Positions 47,545-57,540 of a stretch of DNA of 64,000 nt are shown here, in pieces (position 1 is the first letter of the stretch; the number at the start of each line of letters is the position of its first letter). Source of the stretch: Polynucleobacter kasalickyi (GTDB lineage: Bacteria; Pseudomonadota; Gammaproteobacteria; Burkholderiales; Burkholderiaceae); contig NZ_FWXJ01000013.1 in the NCBI RefSeq assembly GCF_900176405.1, forward strand, positions 1 to 64,000, in the 5' to 3' direction. The position numbers and the translations under genes are program-made. The notes under the pieces are model-generated. The model did no database searches. It was not told the DNA's origin and was given only the letters and a program-made list of their open reading frames with translations.

Positions 47545-48882
47545 TTACTTCAACTGGCTAAGTTCCTCAAAAGTAACTTGCTTGTCATTTACTTTGACTT
47601 TATCCATTACATATTTCACGACATTGTTTTCTAAAACTAATGACTCAATATCAGCTAAACGACTTGGATCACTGTAATACCAGCGCATTACTTCTTGTGG
47701 ATCTTCATAACTTGCCGCTTGATCATCAATTTCAGACTTAATTTGCTCAGGAGTTGCTTTTAAGTCAAATTCTTTTACTAATTTATTAAGAATCAAGCCT
47801 AACTTCACTCTTTGTTGAGCCTGTGGTGTGAACATACCATCAGGAATCGGAGCATTTTTGGCGTTTGGCACACCTCTTTGCTCTAAATCTTTTCTTGCTT
47901 GTTCGATTAAACGCTCTTCCTCTTGAGATACTAAGAATTTAGGCAAATCAAATTCACAAGCATTTGCCATAACATCCATCGACTGATTTTTCAAAAGAGA
48001 TTGTGTACGACGCGTAATTTCTCTTTGCAGATTTTGGCTGATCTCTTCACGAACTTTAGCAATCCCACCTTCAGTAACACCGAGGCTAAGAGCAAAATCA
48101 TCATCTAAAGTTGGTAAATGCGGCCACTCAACTTTTTTCATCGTAATAGTAAATTCGGCAGTTTTTCCAGCAACTTCTTTACCATGATAATCAGCAGGGA
48201 AACTCAAAGGGAATACCTTGTCTTCACCAGCTTTTAAACCTAAAGAGGCTGTTTGAAATTCTGGCAACATTTGGCCTTGGCCCAATACAAAAGTGAAGTC
48301 ATCTGCTTTACCGCCTGCAAACTCAACACCATCAATTTTTCCAACAAAATCAACAGTAACTTGGTCACCACTTTGTGCACTTACATCAGCTCCACCATCA
48401 CCATGGTCACCAGTTTCACCCCTTGGATGATAGTGAACGCGTTGCTTCAGAAGCATCTGGAGTGTCTTATCAATTTCCGCATCATTAACATCGGTTGAAT
48501 ATTTAGTGATTTCTGCGTTTGAAATATCACCAATTACAACCTCTGGAAACACTTCGAAGAATGCATCAAATTGAATCTCTTGAGCAGAGATTTCGCTTTT
48601 TGGCTCTAATCTTGGCTGTCCAACCAACTCAATATTTTCTGCTTTGGCAAACTCAAAAAACTTCTCTGAAGCAAAGTCAAAAGAAAGTTCAAAATCTACT
48701 TGCATACCGTATTGCTGTTCAATCATTTTAGTCGGCACTTTGCCGGGTCTAAAACCAGCCATTTTCATATTTTTACCAAGCTGCCTTAATTTTGCTTCAC
48801 GCTTTGGCAAAAGCTCTGTTTTGGAAAACTCTAAACTGATTTTGCGCTCAAGTGCGCCAAGATTTTCGATAGTTATGGACAT
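47545..48882 (-). CDS. tig: Trigger factor
   Basis: 445 aa. N-terminal ribosome-binding domain with GFRPGKVPTKMIEQQYG (the GFRxGxxP loop at about 44-60), FKBP-like domain about 150-245 (VTVDFVGKIDGVEF, LPEFQTASLGLKAGED), and C-terminal helical domain. The stretch ETGDHGDGGADVSAQSGD is a small Gly/Asp-rich insertion ahead of the FKBP domain. First gene of the tig-clpP-clpX operon; its leader contains a terminator-like hairpin. Confidence 0.97.
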   Translation of the reverse strand: MSITIENLGALERKISLEFSKTELLPKREAKLRQLGKNMKMAGFRPGKVPTKMIEQQYGMQVDFELSFDFASEKFFEFAKAENIELVGQPRLEPKSEISAQEIQFDAFFEVFPEVVIGDISNAEITKYSTDVNDAEIDKTLQMLLKQRVHYHPRGETGDHGDGGADVSAQSGDQVTVDFVGKIDGVEFAGGKADDFTFVLGQGQMLPEFQTASLGLKAGEDKVFPLSFPADYHGKEVAGKTAEFTITMKKVEWPHLPTLDDDFALSLGVTEGGIAKVREEISQNLQREITRRTQSLLKNQSMDVMANACEFDLPKFLVSQEEERLIEQARKDLEQRGVPNAKNAPIPDGMFTPQAQQRVKLGLILNKLVKEFDLKATPEQIKSEIDDQAASYEDPQEVMRWYYSDPSRLADIESLVLENNVVKYVMDKVKVNDKQVTFEELSQLK

Positions 48883-48905
48883 AGTAAAAATAAATAAAAA
48901 TAGCT

Positions 48906-48941
48906 AAAAAAAAGGAACTTAAACAAGACTGTTTAACTTCC
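48906..48941 (-). terminator. Hairpin plus U8 between tRNA-Leu and tig
   Basis: Minus strand: GGAAGTTAAAC (48931-48941) and GTTTAAGTTCC (48914-48924) form an 11-bp stem with one mismatch and a 6-nt loop, followed by eight T (48906-48913). It ends 23 bp before the tig ATG. It is either the tRNA-Leu terminator or an attenuator in the tig leader. Confidence 0.75.
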
Positions 48942-49020
48942 TCACTAAACAATACATTCTGATATTACAAACTCTGCGGTACTTTTACAAAGTAATTTGA
49001 CTATAAAACTAGTCTAAATT

Positions 49021-49107
49021 TGGTGCGAGGAGGGGGACTCGAACCCCCACACCATTTACGGCGTCAGGACCTAAACCTGGTGCGTCTACCAATTTCGCCA
49101 TCCTCGC
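49021..49107 (-). tRNA. tRNA-Leu (UAG)
   Basis: 87 nt with encoded CCA (49021-49023). Acceptor GCGAGGA / TCCTCGC, D arm TGGCGAAATTGGTAGACGCA, anticodon loop TTTAGGT (TAG), long class II variable arm, T arm GGGGGTTCGAGTCCCCC. One C-A mismatch closes the top of the anticodon stem (CCAGG / CCTGA). Upstream of tig on the same strand. Confidence 0.96.
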
Positions 49108-49230
49108 ATCTTATTTCAATTAGGTAATCCAATATTTTAACTCAAACCGCTGAGATGACTCATTAATTGTGTTGAATGGCCATCAAAATGAGGATTTTTA
49201 GTTGGATTAGAGTCATTTAGAAACCCAAAA

Positions 49231-50433
49231 TTAAGTTAATTTCTCAATTAAAACAATCGCTTGTGTTTCAATTGCTTTAGACTCGCCCAAGTATCCAAGA
49301 TTTTCATTCGTTTTTGCCTTAAGATTAATTTGTTGAGTATTCACCTCTAGAAGTTCTGCAATTTTTAGAGTCATCCCTGGAAGATAAGACATTAATTTGG
49401 GTTTTTGACAAATAATCGTGGCATCAAGATTAACTAATGCGAAACCAAGTTTTAGCACTTTTGCATAGGCTAGCTTTAGAAGGACACCACTGTCGGCTCC
49501 TTTAAAACTTGGGTCAGAATCGGGAAAATGTTGACCAATATCTCCAAGGCCCGCTGCCCCTAGCAACGCATCGGTAATTGCATGCAGTAATGCATCAGCA
49601 TCGGAATGCCCCAATAACCCTTTGTCATGAGGTACTAAAACGCCCCCTAAAATTAAGGGGCGTCCTTCAACCAATTGATGCACATCATAACCTTGACCAA
49701 CCCTAAACGGACTTTTTATTAACAGGTTCTCCATATTTTTTAAATCCTCTGGATAGGTAACTTTAAAGTTCTGGAAATCTCCTTTGACTAATAAAACCGA
49801 ATGACCACAGTGCTCCATCGCACTAGCTTCATCGGTAATGTCAAAAGATTTCTCAAGTGAAATTGCAATAGACTTATATAAGTCATTGATTTTAAACATC
49901 TGGGGAGTTTGAGCGGCCCACAAATTTGTACGATCAATAGTAGACTGAGATAGGCGCTTCTCCCCTGCTTGCATTGCCTTTTTTAGGGTATCTGCTAAAG
50001 GCAGCGCTAGAATGCCACCGGACTCGTTAGAAGTACGAACACTTTCAATTAAGTGTTGAACACTCTTTACCCGTATTCCTGGCCTAGCGGCATCATGAAC
50101 CAAAATCCAATCATTGGCTTGAACTTGATCAGAATCGCCCTGCAAAATATATTCTAAAGTTTTAAGAACGGTCAAGGCTCTTGTTTTTCCACCTGTAATG
50201 CAAAGCTTTAACTTGGGATGCTTTGGAAAAATCTCCATGAGTTCGGGATTTTGAGCGATTGAATCAGATAAGCCTACCCAAACCGTTTTGATTTCTGGCA
50301 TCTTTAAAAAAACCTCAAGACTATACAAAACAATTGCTTGTTGATGAATTTTTTGAAATTGTTTTGGGATTTCTCCACCAATCCTTGTACCTGTGCCCGC
50401 GCAAGGAATTAGAACATGACAGTTTGCATTCAT
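49231..50433 (-). CDS. ispDF: Bifunctional IspD-IspF fusion (MEP pathway)
   Basis: 400 aa. Residues 1-242 are 2-C-methyl-D-erythritol 4-phosphate cytidylyltransferase ([35 protein letters not shown]). Residues 243-400 are MECDP synthase ([12 protein letters not shown] with metal ligands D250 and H252, H284 in [14 protein letters not shown], and [10 protein letters not shown]). Only a few residues join the domains. It performs steps three and five of the MEP isoprenoid pathway. Fusions are typical of alpha- and epsilonproteobacteria; other betaproteobacteria I know have adjacent separate genes. Confidence 0.94.
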   Translation of the reverse strand: MNANCHVLIPCAGTGTRIGGEIPKQFQKIHQQAIVLYSLEVFLKMPEIKTVWVGLSDSIAQNPELMEIFPKHPKLKLCITGGKTRALTVLKTLEYILQGDSDQVQANDWILVHDAARPGIRVKSVQHLIESVRTSNESGGILALPLADTLKKAMQAGEKRLSQSTIDRTNLWAAQTPQMFKINDLYKSIAISLEKSFDITDEASAMEHCGHSVLLVKGDFQNFKVTYPEDLKNMENLLIKSPFRVGQGYDVHQLVEGRPLILGGVLVPHDKGLLGHSDADALLHAITDALLGAAGLGDIGQHFPDSDPSFKGADSGVLLKLAYAKVLKLGFALVNLDATIICQKPKLMSYLPGMTLKIAELLEVNTQQINLKAKTNENLGYLGESKAIETQAIVLIEKLT

Positions 50434-50489
50434 AAAGTTTTAAAAATTATTATCATTGCATTCATCTTAAAGCAAGTCCAATCCTTATA

Positions 50490-53400
50490 ATGTTTCAAAT
50501 GTCAAAAATTACTAGTTCACCCTCTTCTCAAAAGCAAATCGTACAACTTGTAAACGACTTTCCGGAACCAAAAGCTGGAAATAAGTTCACTTGGGCAGAT
50601 CTGATTGGTTCTTCAGATGCTGGAGTTATTGCTCAACAAGCTAAATTACATCAAGCTCTTTATTCGGTCATGATGGTCATCTGCAGTGACTCAGCGAATG
50701 CCCAAAGGTTAGCTTTAGAAATTCCACTTTTTGACCCTTCCCTAAAAGTAAGTGTATTGCCCGATTGGGAAATCTTGCCTTATGATCAATTTTCTCCGCA
50801 CCATGACCTCATTTCTGAACGATTAAAAACCTTACATGAACTGAGTTTAGGGCAATTAGATATTGTGATTCTGCCGCTTTCGGCTGCAATCCAGAAAATA
50901 TCTCCTCCACAGTTTTTGGCTGCTAATACCTTTTTCTTTAAACAAGGCGAAGTGGTTGATGAACAATCACTTCATCATCAGCTCCAACAAGGTGGTTATG
51001 ATCCCGTTTCTGCAGTTGTGCGGCCCGGAGAATATAGTCTTCGTGGTGGATTGATTGACCTGTTCCCTATGGGTGAACCTCTCCCATTTCGCATTGACTT
51101 GTTTGGTGATGAAATCGACCAAATTAAAGTGTTTGACCCTGATACACAACGCAGTCTATTTCCCGTCAAAGAAATCAAGTTATTACCGGGTCATGAGTTT
51201 CCTTTCACAGAAAATGCCAGAAAAGAATTCAGGGGTAAATGGCGAGAGGTGTTCGAGGGAAACCCCGCTAAATGCCCCCTATACAAGGATGTTGGTTTAG
51301 GCATCCCTGGTGCCGGCATCGAAGCTTATTTACCCTTGTTCTTCGATTCATTGGCAACCATTTTCGATTACTTGCCACTATCAAATCAACCAGCGTGGAT
51401 ATGGACGCATGGAAACTTACAGGAATCAATTAATGATTTTTGGAAAAGCGTCAAAGAACGTTACCAATTTCTATCCCACGATACTGAGCATCCGTTATTA
51501 CCGCCTGAGGAGTTGTATTTAAAAGAAGACTCATTTTTTGGATTAATGAAACCTTTTTCTAGAGTTTCTTTAGAGCCAAAAACATTTGTAAATGAAGACT
51601 TAATTTTCAAATCTCCCCCCAATGTATCCGTGGTTCGAAAAGATAAAGATCCAGTTTTAGCATTAAGAAATTTTTTAGAGCAAACCAAAGAAAGAGTCTT
51701 AATTTGTGCCGATAGTGCTGGTAGACGTGAGTCCATTAAACAACTTTTAGAAGATTCGGAATTTTCAGGTAGTCATGCCAAAATTTCATTTTGTTTCCCA
51801 CCATCTATTCAAGAGTTTTTACTCGGTGATGATCAACTGGGAATGGTCGTTGCACCACTAACCGATGGTTTCTACTCAGGACTAGGCAAGGTATATTTTT
51901 TAACTGAATCAGAAATTTTTTCAAACTCAGTTGAACAAAGAACAGCAAGAAAATCTGGTAAAAAAGATCAGGTCACCAATATTGAAGGGATGGTGAGAGA
52001 TCTTGCAGAGTTGCAAGTTGGTGACCCTGTGGTTCATTCCGAGCATGGTATTGGGCGTTATAAGGGCCTCATCATGCTAGAGGTAGATGGTATCGAAGAT
52101 GAATTTTTATTTCTTGAATACGCCAATAGCGCTTCTCTATATGTTCCCGTTCAGCAATTACATCTAATTTCTAGATATTCCGGTTCAGATCCAGAAACTG
52201 CCCCCCTCCATAACTTAGGCTCTGGCCAATGGGAAAAAGCAAAACGTAAAGCAGCCCAACAAATTCGTGATACTGCGGCAGAACTTTTAAATATTTACGC
52301 AAAACGCGCTCTTCGAAAAGGTCATGCATTTGAATACTCAAGTCACGACTATGAAGCATTTGCCGAAAGCTTTGGCTTTGATGAAACTCCCGATCAGACC
52401 TCAGCAATTAAGGCCGTTATTGAAGATATGACCAGCGGTAAGCCAATGGATCGATTGATCTGTGGAGATGTTGGTTTTGGTAAAACAGAGGTGGCATTAA
52501 GAGCGAGTTTTGTAGCGGTCATGGGTGGCAAACAAGTAGCAGTTTTAGCACCAACAACTTTGTTGTCGGAACAGCATGCCAGCACCTGGAAAGATCGTTT
52601 TGCCGATTGGCCTGTCAAAATCGTTGAGGTGTCTCGTTTTAAATCAGGCAAAGAGATTTCAAGCGCACTAAAAGCACTTGAAAGTGGCGATGCGGATATT
52701 ATTATTGGTACGCATAAACTACTTTCTCCAGACATTAAATTTAATCGATTAGGCCTCGTCATTATTGATGAAGAGCATCGCTTTGGCGTTAGACAAAAGG
52801 ATGCATTTAAGGCTCTTCGCGCCGAAGTAGATGTGTTAACCTTAACTGCCACACCGATTCCAAGAACCTTAGGCATGGCACTCGAGGGCCTCAGAGAATT
52901 ATCCGTAATTGCCACTGCGCCACAAAAACGCTTAGCGATTAAAACTTTTGTCCGGCGTGAAAGTGACGGCGTGATCCGTGAAGCAATTCTTAGAGAGATT
53001 AAACGTGGTGGTCAGGTTTATTTTTTACATAATGAAGTTGAAACCATTCAGAACCGTCGTTTCGCACTCGAGGAATTAGTGCCGGAAGCGCGTATTGCTG
53101 TCGCTCATGGACAAATGAATGAGCGTGAATTAGAACAAGTAATGCATGACTTCGTAGCGAAACGATGTAATGTTCTACTTTGTACGACAATTATCGAAAC
53201 GGGTATTGATGTGCCCACGGCCAATACAATCATCATGCATCGAGCGGATCGATTTGGTCTGGCTCAATTACATCAACTACGTGGTCGGGTTGGTAGGTCA
53301 CATCATCAAGCTTATGCCTATTTACTTGTTCCTGATCCAGAAGCCCTTTCCAAGCAGGCCAAATTGAGACTTGATGCTATCCAATCAATGGAAGAGTTAG

Positions 53401-54026
53401 GATCAGGATTCTATCTTGCAATGCACGATTTAGAGATTCGAGGAGCTGGAGAAGTTTTAGGCGATAAGCAATCAGGCGATATCCATGAAATTGGCTTCCA
53501 ACTTTATACGGAAATGTTAAATAAAGCTGTTTCCGAACTCAAAAAAGGCAAAGAACCAGATTTATTAAGCCCGATGCATGCCATTACTGACATTAATCTA
53601 GGCTGTCCTGCCCTACTGCCAAATGATTATTGCCCAGATGTTCATGAGCGACTTTCATTATATAAACGCTTATCCAGTGCCCAAGACATTGAACAAGTTG
53701 AAGATTTAAAAATGGAAATTATTGATCGTTTTGGTGATTTGCCTAATCAATCCGTGACCTTATTAGAAAATCATCGTTTAAGGATTCAGATGGAAAGCCT
53801 AGGTATCTGTAAAATTGAAGCAAGCGTTGAAATGCTAAAGATTCAATTTATTCCAAATCCTCCAATTGACTCTTTAAAAATCATCAAACTGATTCAAACA
53901 GATAAAAAAGTCCAATTATTTGGTAAAGATCGGTTGAAGATACTTCCAGCCAATTCACACGGCTTTAACGAACTGACGCAACGTATTGAAGCAATTAAAC
54001 GTTTTATTGCAACTATTAAAAATTGA
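50490..54026 (+). CDS. mfd: Transcription-repair coupling factor
   Basis: 1178 aa, full length. UvrB-homology region in the first 350 residues, RNA-polymerase-interacting domain (VVHSEHGIGRYKGL, about 515-575), superfamily 2 translocase with Walker A ICGDVGFGKTEVALRA, DEEH box, TATPIPRTL and QLRGRVGRS, and the C-terminal TRCF domain. Releases stalled RNA polymerase and recruits UvrA. An alternative ATG lies three codons downstream. serB follows directly. Confidence 0.97.
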   Translation: MFQMSKITSSPSSQKQIVQLVNDFPEPKAGNKFTWADLIGSSDAGVIAQQAKLHQALYSVMMVICSDSANAQRLALEIPLFDPSLKVSVLPDWEILPYDQFSPHHDLISERLKTLHELSLGQLDIVILPLSAAIQKISPPQFLAANTFFFKQGEVVDEQSLHHQLQQGGYDPVSAVVRPGEYSLRGGLIDLFPMGEPLPFRIDLFGDEIDQIKVFDPDTQRSLFPVKEIKLLPGHEFPFTENARKEFRGKWREVFEGNPAKCPLYKDVGLGIPGAGIEAYLPLFFDSLATIFDYLPLSNQPAWIWTHGNLQESINDFWKSVKERYQFLSHDTEHPLLPPEELYLKEDSFFGLMKPFSRVSLEPKTFVNEDLIFKSPPNVSVVRKDKDPVLALRNFLEQTKERVLICADSAGRRESIKQLLEDSEFSGSHAKISFCFPPSIQEFLLGDDQLGMVVAPLTDGFYSGLGKVYFLTESEIFSNSVEQRTARKSGKKDQVTNIEGMVRDLAELQVGDPVVHSEHGIGRYKGLIMLEVDGIEDEFLFLEYANSASLYVPVQQLHLISRYSGSDPETAPLHNLGSGQWEKAKRKAAQQIRDTAAELLNIYAKRALRKGHAFEYSSHDYEAFAESFGFDETPDQTSAIKAVIEDMTSGKPMDRLICGDVGFGKTEVALRASFVAVMGGKQVAVLAPTTLLSEQHASTWKDRFADWPVKIVEVSRFKSGKEISSALKALESGDADIIIGTHKLLSPDIKFNRLGLVIIDEEHRFGVRQKDAFKALRAEVDVLTLTATPIPRTLGMALEGLRELSVIATAPQKRLAIKTFVRRESDGVIREAILREIKRGGQVYFLHNEVETIQNRRFALEELVPEARIAVAHGQMNERELEQVMHDFVAKRCNVLLCTTIIETGIDVPTANTIIMHRADRFGLAQLHQLRGRVGRSHHQAYAYLLVPDPEALSKQAKLRLDAIQSMEELGSGFYLAMHDLEIRGAGEVLGDKQSGDIHEIGFQLYTEMLNKAVSELKKGKEPDLLSPMHAITDINLGCPALLPNDYCPDVHERLSLYKRLSSAQDIEQVEDLKMEIIDRFGDLPNQSVTLLENHRLRIQMESLGICKIEASVEMLKIQFIPNPPIDSLKIIKLIQTDKKVQLFGKDRLKILPANSHGFNELTQRIEAIKRFIATIKN

Positions 54027-54031
54027 TTACT

Positions 54032-54883
54032 ATGAAAATTATCTTTTTACATCAGCATCAAATACCAAAGAGTTTCTTGAGTGAGTTTGCAGACAGACAC
54101 CCAATTTTAGAAAGTCGTGAGTATTCTCAGAAGGCGGTTGAAATTACCATCAGCAAGCACCTTTCTATTGAAGATAAAGAACATTTACGTAACCATGCAG
54201 CTTTACATGCCTGCGATATTATTTTTCCTAAACCCCACTTTGATTTTAAAGAAGTCAAAATGATTGCTTTTGATATGGACTCTACTCTAATCAATATTGA
54301 ATGCATCGACGAAATTGCCCGAGCCGTTGGCAAAATGGAACAGGTTTCGGCTATTACGGAAGCTGCAATGCGTGGCGAAATCAAAGAGTTTGCAACTAGC
54401 TTGAGAGATCGTGTTGCGCTCTTAGCTGGTACTCCAGAGGGCGTATTAGAGGACGTTTATCAACAACGTTTACGTTTAAATCCTGGGGCAGCAGAACTTG
54501 TTGGGGGTGTCAAACAAATAGGTTGGCATACCGTTTTAGTATCAGGTGGATTTACCTACTTTGCAAATCGTTTAAAAACACAGTTAGGGATGGACTTTGC
54601 TCAATCGAACACTCTTGAAATAGAAAAGGGCTTTCTTACTGGCAATGTAGTTGGTCATATTGTAGATGGTCAAGCCAAAGCACAAATAGTCGCTAATCAA
54701 GCTCTTGAGCAAGGTATTCGCCCTGATCAAGTCATTGTAATGGGAGATGGGTCAAACGATTTGGCCATGATGGCGAACGCTGGTCTATCCATTGGCTTTA
54801 GAGCAAAGCCAATTGTCAAAGAAAAAGCCGACGGAGCTTTCGATCACGTCGGCCTTGATGCGATTTTAGATTTGCTACACTAA
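54032..54883 (+). CDS. serB: Phosphoserine phosphatase
   Basis: 283 aa from ATG 54032 (a TTG at 54023 is possible but has no support). HAD motifs: AFDMDSTLINIECIDE (nucleophile Asp), LVSGGFTYFA, and MGDGSNDLAMMANAGLSIGF. An N-terminal domain of about 75 residues precedes the HAD core. Last step of serine synthesis. 5 bp after mfd. Confidence 0.95.
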   Translation: MKIIFLHQHQIPKSFLSEFADRHPILESREYSQKAVEITISKHLSIEDKEHLRNHAALHACDIIFPKPHFDFKEVKMIAFDMDSTLINIECIDEIARAVGKMEQVSAITEAAMRGEIKEFATSLRDRVALLAGTPEGVLEDVYQQRLRLNPGAAELVGGVKQIGWHTVLVSGGFTYFANRLKTQLGMDFAQSNTLEIEKGFLTGNVVGHIVDGQAKAQIVANQALEQGIRPDQVIVMGDGSNDLAMMANAGLSIGFRAKPIVKEKADGAFDHVGLDAILDLLH

Positions 54884-54895
54884 AACCGGACCCGA

Positions 54896-56080
54896 TTAGA
54901 GGCGTTCAAAGATTACCGCTATACCTTGTCCACCACCAATGCACATCGTCGCTAGTGCATAACGGCCATTGGAGCGATGAAGTTCATAAATTGCTTTGGT
55001 TGCAATTACTGCACCTGATGCACCAATCGGATGACCGATGGCAACAGCTCCACCATTGATATTGGTTTTTGACAAATCAAGTCCTAAACCTTTTGCCACA
55101 GCTAATGATTGCACCGCAAAAGCCTCGTTTGATTCAACCACATCAATTTGATCAATGGTTAATCCTGCCCGACTGAGGGCTAACTTGGAAGCCGGAATTG
55201 GCCCCTCACCCATTACATCATTAGGCACTCCAGCCACAGCATAAGATACGATTCTTGCAAGCGGTTTTTGACCTGCTTTAGCAGCAGCATCTGCGGAGGC
55301 CAATACAAAGAATGAAGCACCATCGTTGATAGAAGAAGCATTACCAGCTGTCACTGTGCCATTTTCTTTTAAGAAAACCGGCTTCAATTTCGATAAAGAT
55401 TCAAAAGTTGTTTCAACCTTAACGCCCTCATCACTTTCAAAGACAATATCACCCTTACGCGTTTTAATCGTAATCGGTACAATTTGAGACTTAAAACGGC
55501 CTTCTGCCTGAGCTGCAGCGGCTTTACGATGTGATTCAGCAGCAAACGCATCTTGTTCTTCACGCGTAATACCCCATTTTTTTGCTAAGTTTTCAGCAGT
55601 AATACCCATATGGCCTACGCCAAATGGATCAGTCAAAGCAGAAACCATTAAATCAATCATTTTTGTATCACCCATACGAGCACCAGAACGCATCGCAGGG
55701 GAGCCATAGAGACCGCGAGACATCACCTCAACTCCACCACCGATTGCATAGTCGCAATCACCAAGCATAATTTGCTGAGCTGAAGTAACAATTCCTTGCA
55801 GACCAGAACTACATAAACGATTCACTGCCATCGAAACAGATTGCATGGACAAACCAGCTTGAATTGATGCTACACGGGCCACATAGGGATAACGATTTTC
55901 TGTAGGAATACAATTTCCGACAGTTACATAATTAATAAGTGATGGATCTACATTGGAACGAATGACTGCTTCCTTCATTACCATACCACCAAGTTCTGCA
56001 GGTTCAATGCTACTCAAAGAGCCATTAAAAGAACCTACTGCAGATCGAACTGCACTTAAAACAACCACATCTTGTGTCAT
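54896..56080 (-). CDS. phaA: Acetyl-CoA C-acetyltransferase (beta-ketothiolase)
   Basis: 394 aa. Thiolase residues: acylated Cys90 (NRLCSSGLQG), His in AIGHPIGASGA and the second Cys in MCIGGGQG. Condenses two acetyl-CoA to acetoacetyl-CoA, the first step of PHB synthesis. It is the last gene of the phaC-phaB-phaR-rimO-thiolase series on the minus strand, 60 bp after rimO rather than next to phaC/phaB. Name phaA rests on this context; a bktB-like or catabolic thiolase cannot be excluded. Confidence 0.88.
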   Translation of the reverse strand: MTQDVVVLSAVRSAVGSFNGSLSSIEPAELGGMVMKEAVIRSNVDPSLINYVTVGNCIPTENRYPYVARVASIQAGLSMQSVSMAVNRLCSSGLQGIVTSAQQIMLGDCDYAIGGGVEVMSRGLYGSPAMRSGARMGDTKMIDLMVSALTDPFGVGHMGITAENLAKKWGITREEQDAFAAESHRKAAAAQAEGRFKSQIVPITIKTRKGDIVFESDEGVKVETTFESLSKLKPVFLKENGTVTAGNASSINDGASFFVLASADAAAKAGQKPLARIVSYAVAGVPNDVMGEGPIPASKLALSRAGLTIDQIDVVESNEAFAVQSLAVAKGLGLDLSKTNINGGAVAIGHPIGASGAVIATKAIYELHRSNGRYALATMCIGGGQGIAVIFERL

Positions 56081-56140
56081 AAATCCCCCATATAAATATC
56101 AATTAATTAAAAATATCACTACTAAAATTTTTATACCGTT

Positions 56141-57499
56141 TTAAGAGACATTGGCCAATAAATCATGTCCACTAACATCAGAAATAACGACCTTAGTGAA
56201 CTCTCCAGCACGAAATTTTTTTGAAATCTTTTGTGCTGGAGCAACGAAAATGACTCCATCAATTTCAGGCGCATCCGCGTAGGACCTTGCCACACCGCCC
56301 TGAGCATTTTGACTATCGACGAGTACCCGAGTTTTTTGACCGACCCGTTGCTGTAACTTATCAACCGATACTCTTTCCGCAACCGCCATAAATCGTTGCT
56401 GACGATCTTCTCTAATTGCTTGCTCGAGTGCCCCATCTAATTGATTAGCTGTCGCACCCTCTACTGGCGAATAAGCAAAACAGCCGACTCGATCTAATTG
56501 AGCAGTTTGAATAAACTCTAATAAATAATTAAACTCTTCTTCAGTTTCACCTGGGAAACCAGCAATAAAAGTGCTTCGAATGACAAGTTCAGGACAACTT
56601 GCGCGCCATTTTTCAATGCGTTGTAACGCCTTCTCGCCACCTGCTGGGCGTTTCATTCTTTTTAAAGTGTCGGGATGGGCATGTTGTAGGGGAATATCTA
56701 AATACGGCAAAAGACCATTTCCATACTCAAAAAAATCACTCATTAAAGGCACAATCTCGTCCACAGATGGATAAGGGTAAACATAATGCAGGCGAACCCA
56801 AGCATCATATTGTCTTGCTAAAACCTTCAACTCTGATGCCAACTCAAATAATCTAGTTTTTAAAGGTCTGCCATTCCAAAAGCCTGTTCGATATTGAATA
56901 TCGACACCATATGCACTCGTGTCCTGTGAAACCACTAGTAACTCTTTTACACCAGACTGAAATAATTTTTCTGCCTCTTTCAGAACATCATCGATAGGCC
57001 TAGAAACTAGGCCCCCACGCATCTGTGGAATGATGCAAAAGGAGCAAGAATGATTACAGCCTTCTGAAATTTTCAAGTAGGCATAGTGTTTTGGCGTTAA
57101 CTTGATTCCAATTGGTGGGACTAAATCTACGAATGGATCATGTGGTTTGGGCAAATTGATATGCACCGCATCTAGCACCTCATTGGTTGCATGGGGACCA
57201 GTAACAGCTAATACTTTAGGGTGATGTTTGAGAACCAAATTTTCACCATCTAACTCGCTTTTAGCACCTAGGCAACCTGTAACAATTACCTTACCATTTT
57301 CAGACAAAGCTTCGCCGATGGCGTCTAAACTTTCTTTAACAGCAGAATCTATAAAACCGCAGGTATTAACAATCACTAACTCTGCATCTTCATAGTTCTT
57401 GGCAATTTCATAACCCTCAGCACTAAGACGAGTCAAGATTGACTCCGAGTCAACTAGAGCCTTGGGACAACCAAGCGAAACAAAACCAACTTTAGACAA
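56141..57499 (-). CDS. rimO: Ribosomal protein S12 methylthiotransferase
   Basis: 452 aa. N-terminal UPF0004 domain with cysteines in [20 protein letters not shown] and GCLGA; radical SAM cluster [16 protein letters not shown] (CX3CX2C); C-terminal TRAM domain (KTRVLVDSQ onward). Methylthiolates Asp89 of S12. Following phaR is the usual order in Burkholderiales. Confidence 0.96.
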   Translation of the reverse strand: MSKVGFVSLGCPKALVDSESILTRLSAEGYEIAKNYEDAELVIVNTCGFIDSAVKESLDAIGEALSENGKVIVTGCLGAKSELDGENLVLKHHPKVLAVTGPHATNEVLDAVHINLPKPHDPFVDLVPPIGIKLTPKHYAYLKISEGCNHSCSFCIIPQMRGGLVSRPIDDVLKEAEKLFQSGVKELLVVSQDTSAYGVDIQYRTGFWNGRPLKTRLFELASELKVLARQYDAWVRLHYVYPYPSVDEIVPLMSDFFEYGNGLLPYLDIPLQHAHPDTLKRMKRPAGGEKALQRIEKWRASCPELVIRSTFIAGFPGETEEEFNYLLEFIQTAQLDRVGCFAYSPVEGATANQLDGALEQAIREDRQQRFMAVAERVSVDKLQQRVGQKTRVLVDSQNAQGGVARSYADAPEIDGVIFVAPAQKISKKFRAGEFTKVVISDVSGHDLLANVS

Positions 57500-57540
57500 G
57501 GTATTCCTTTATGAAAAAATAACAATGCTCCATTTTAGTT

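Noticed and set aside
52394..52915. 173-aa minus-strand frame opposite mfd
   Set aside because: Shadow of the translocase motifs; no promoter or ribosome binding site.
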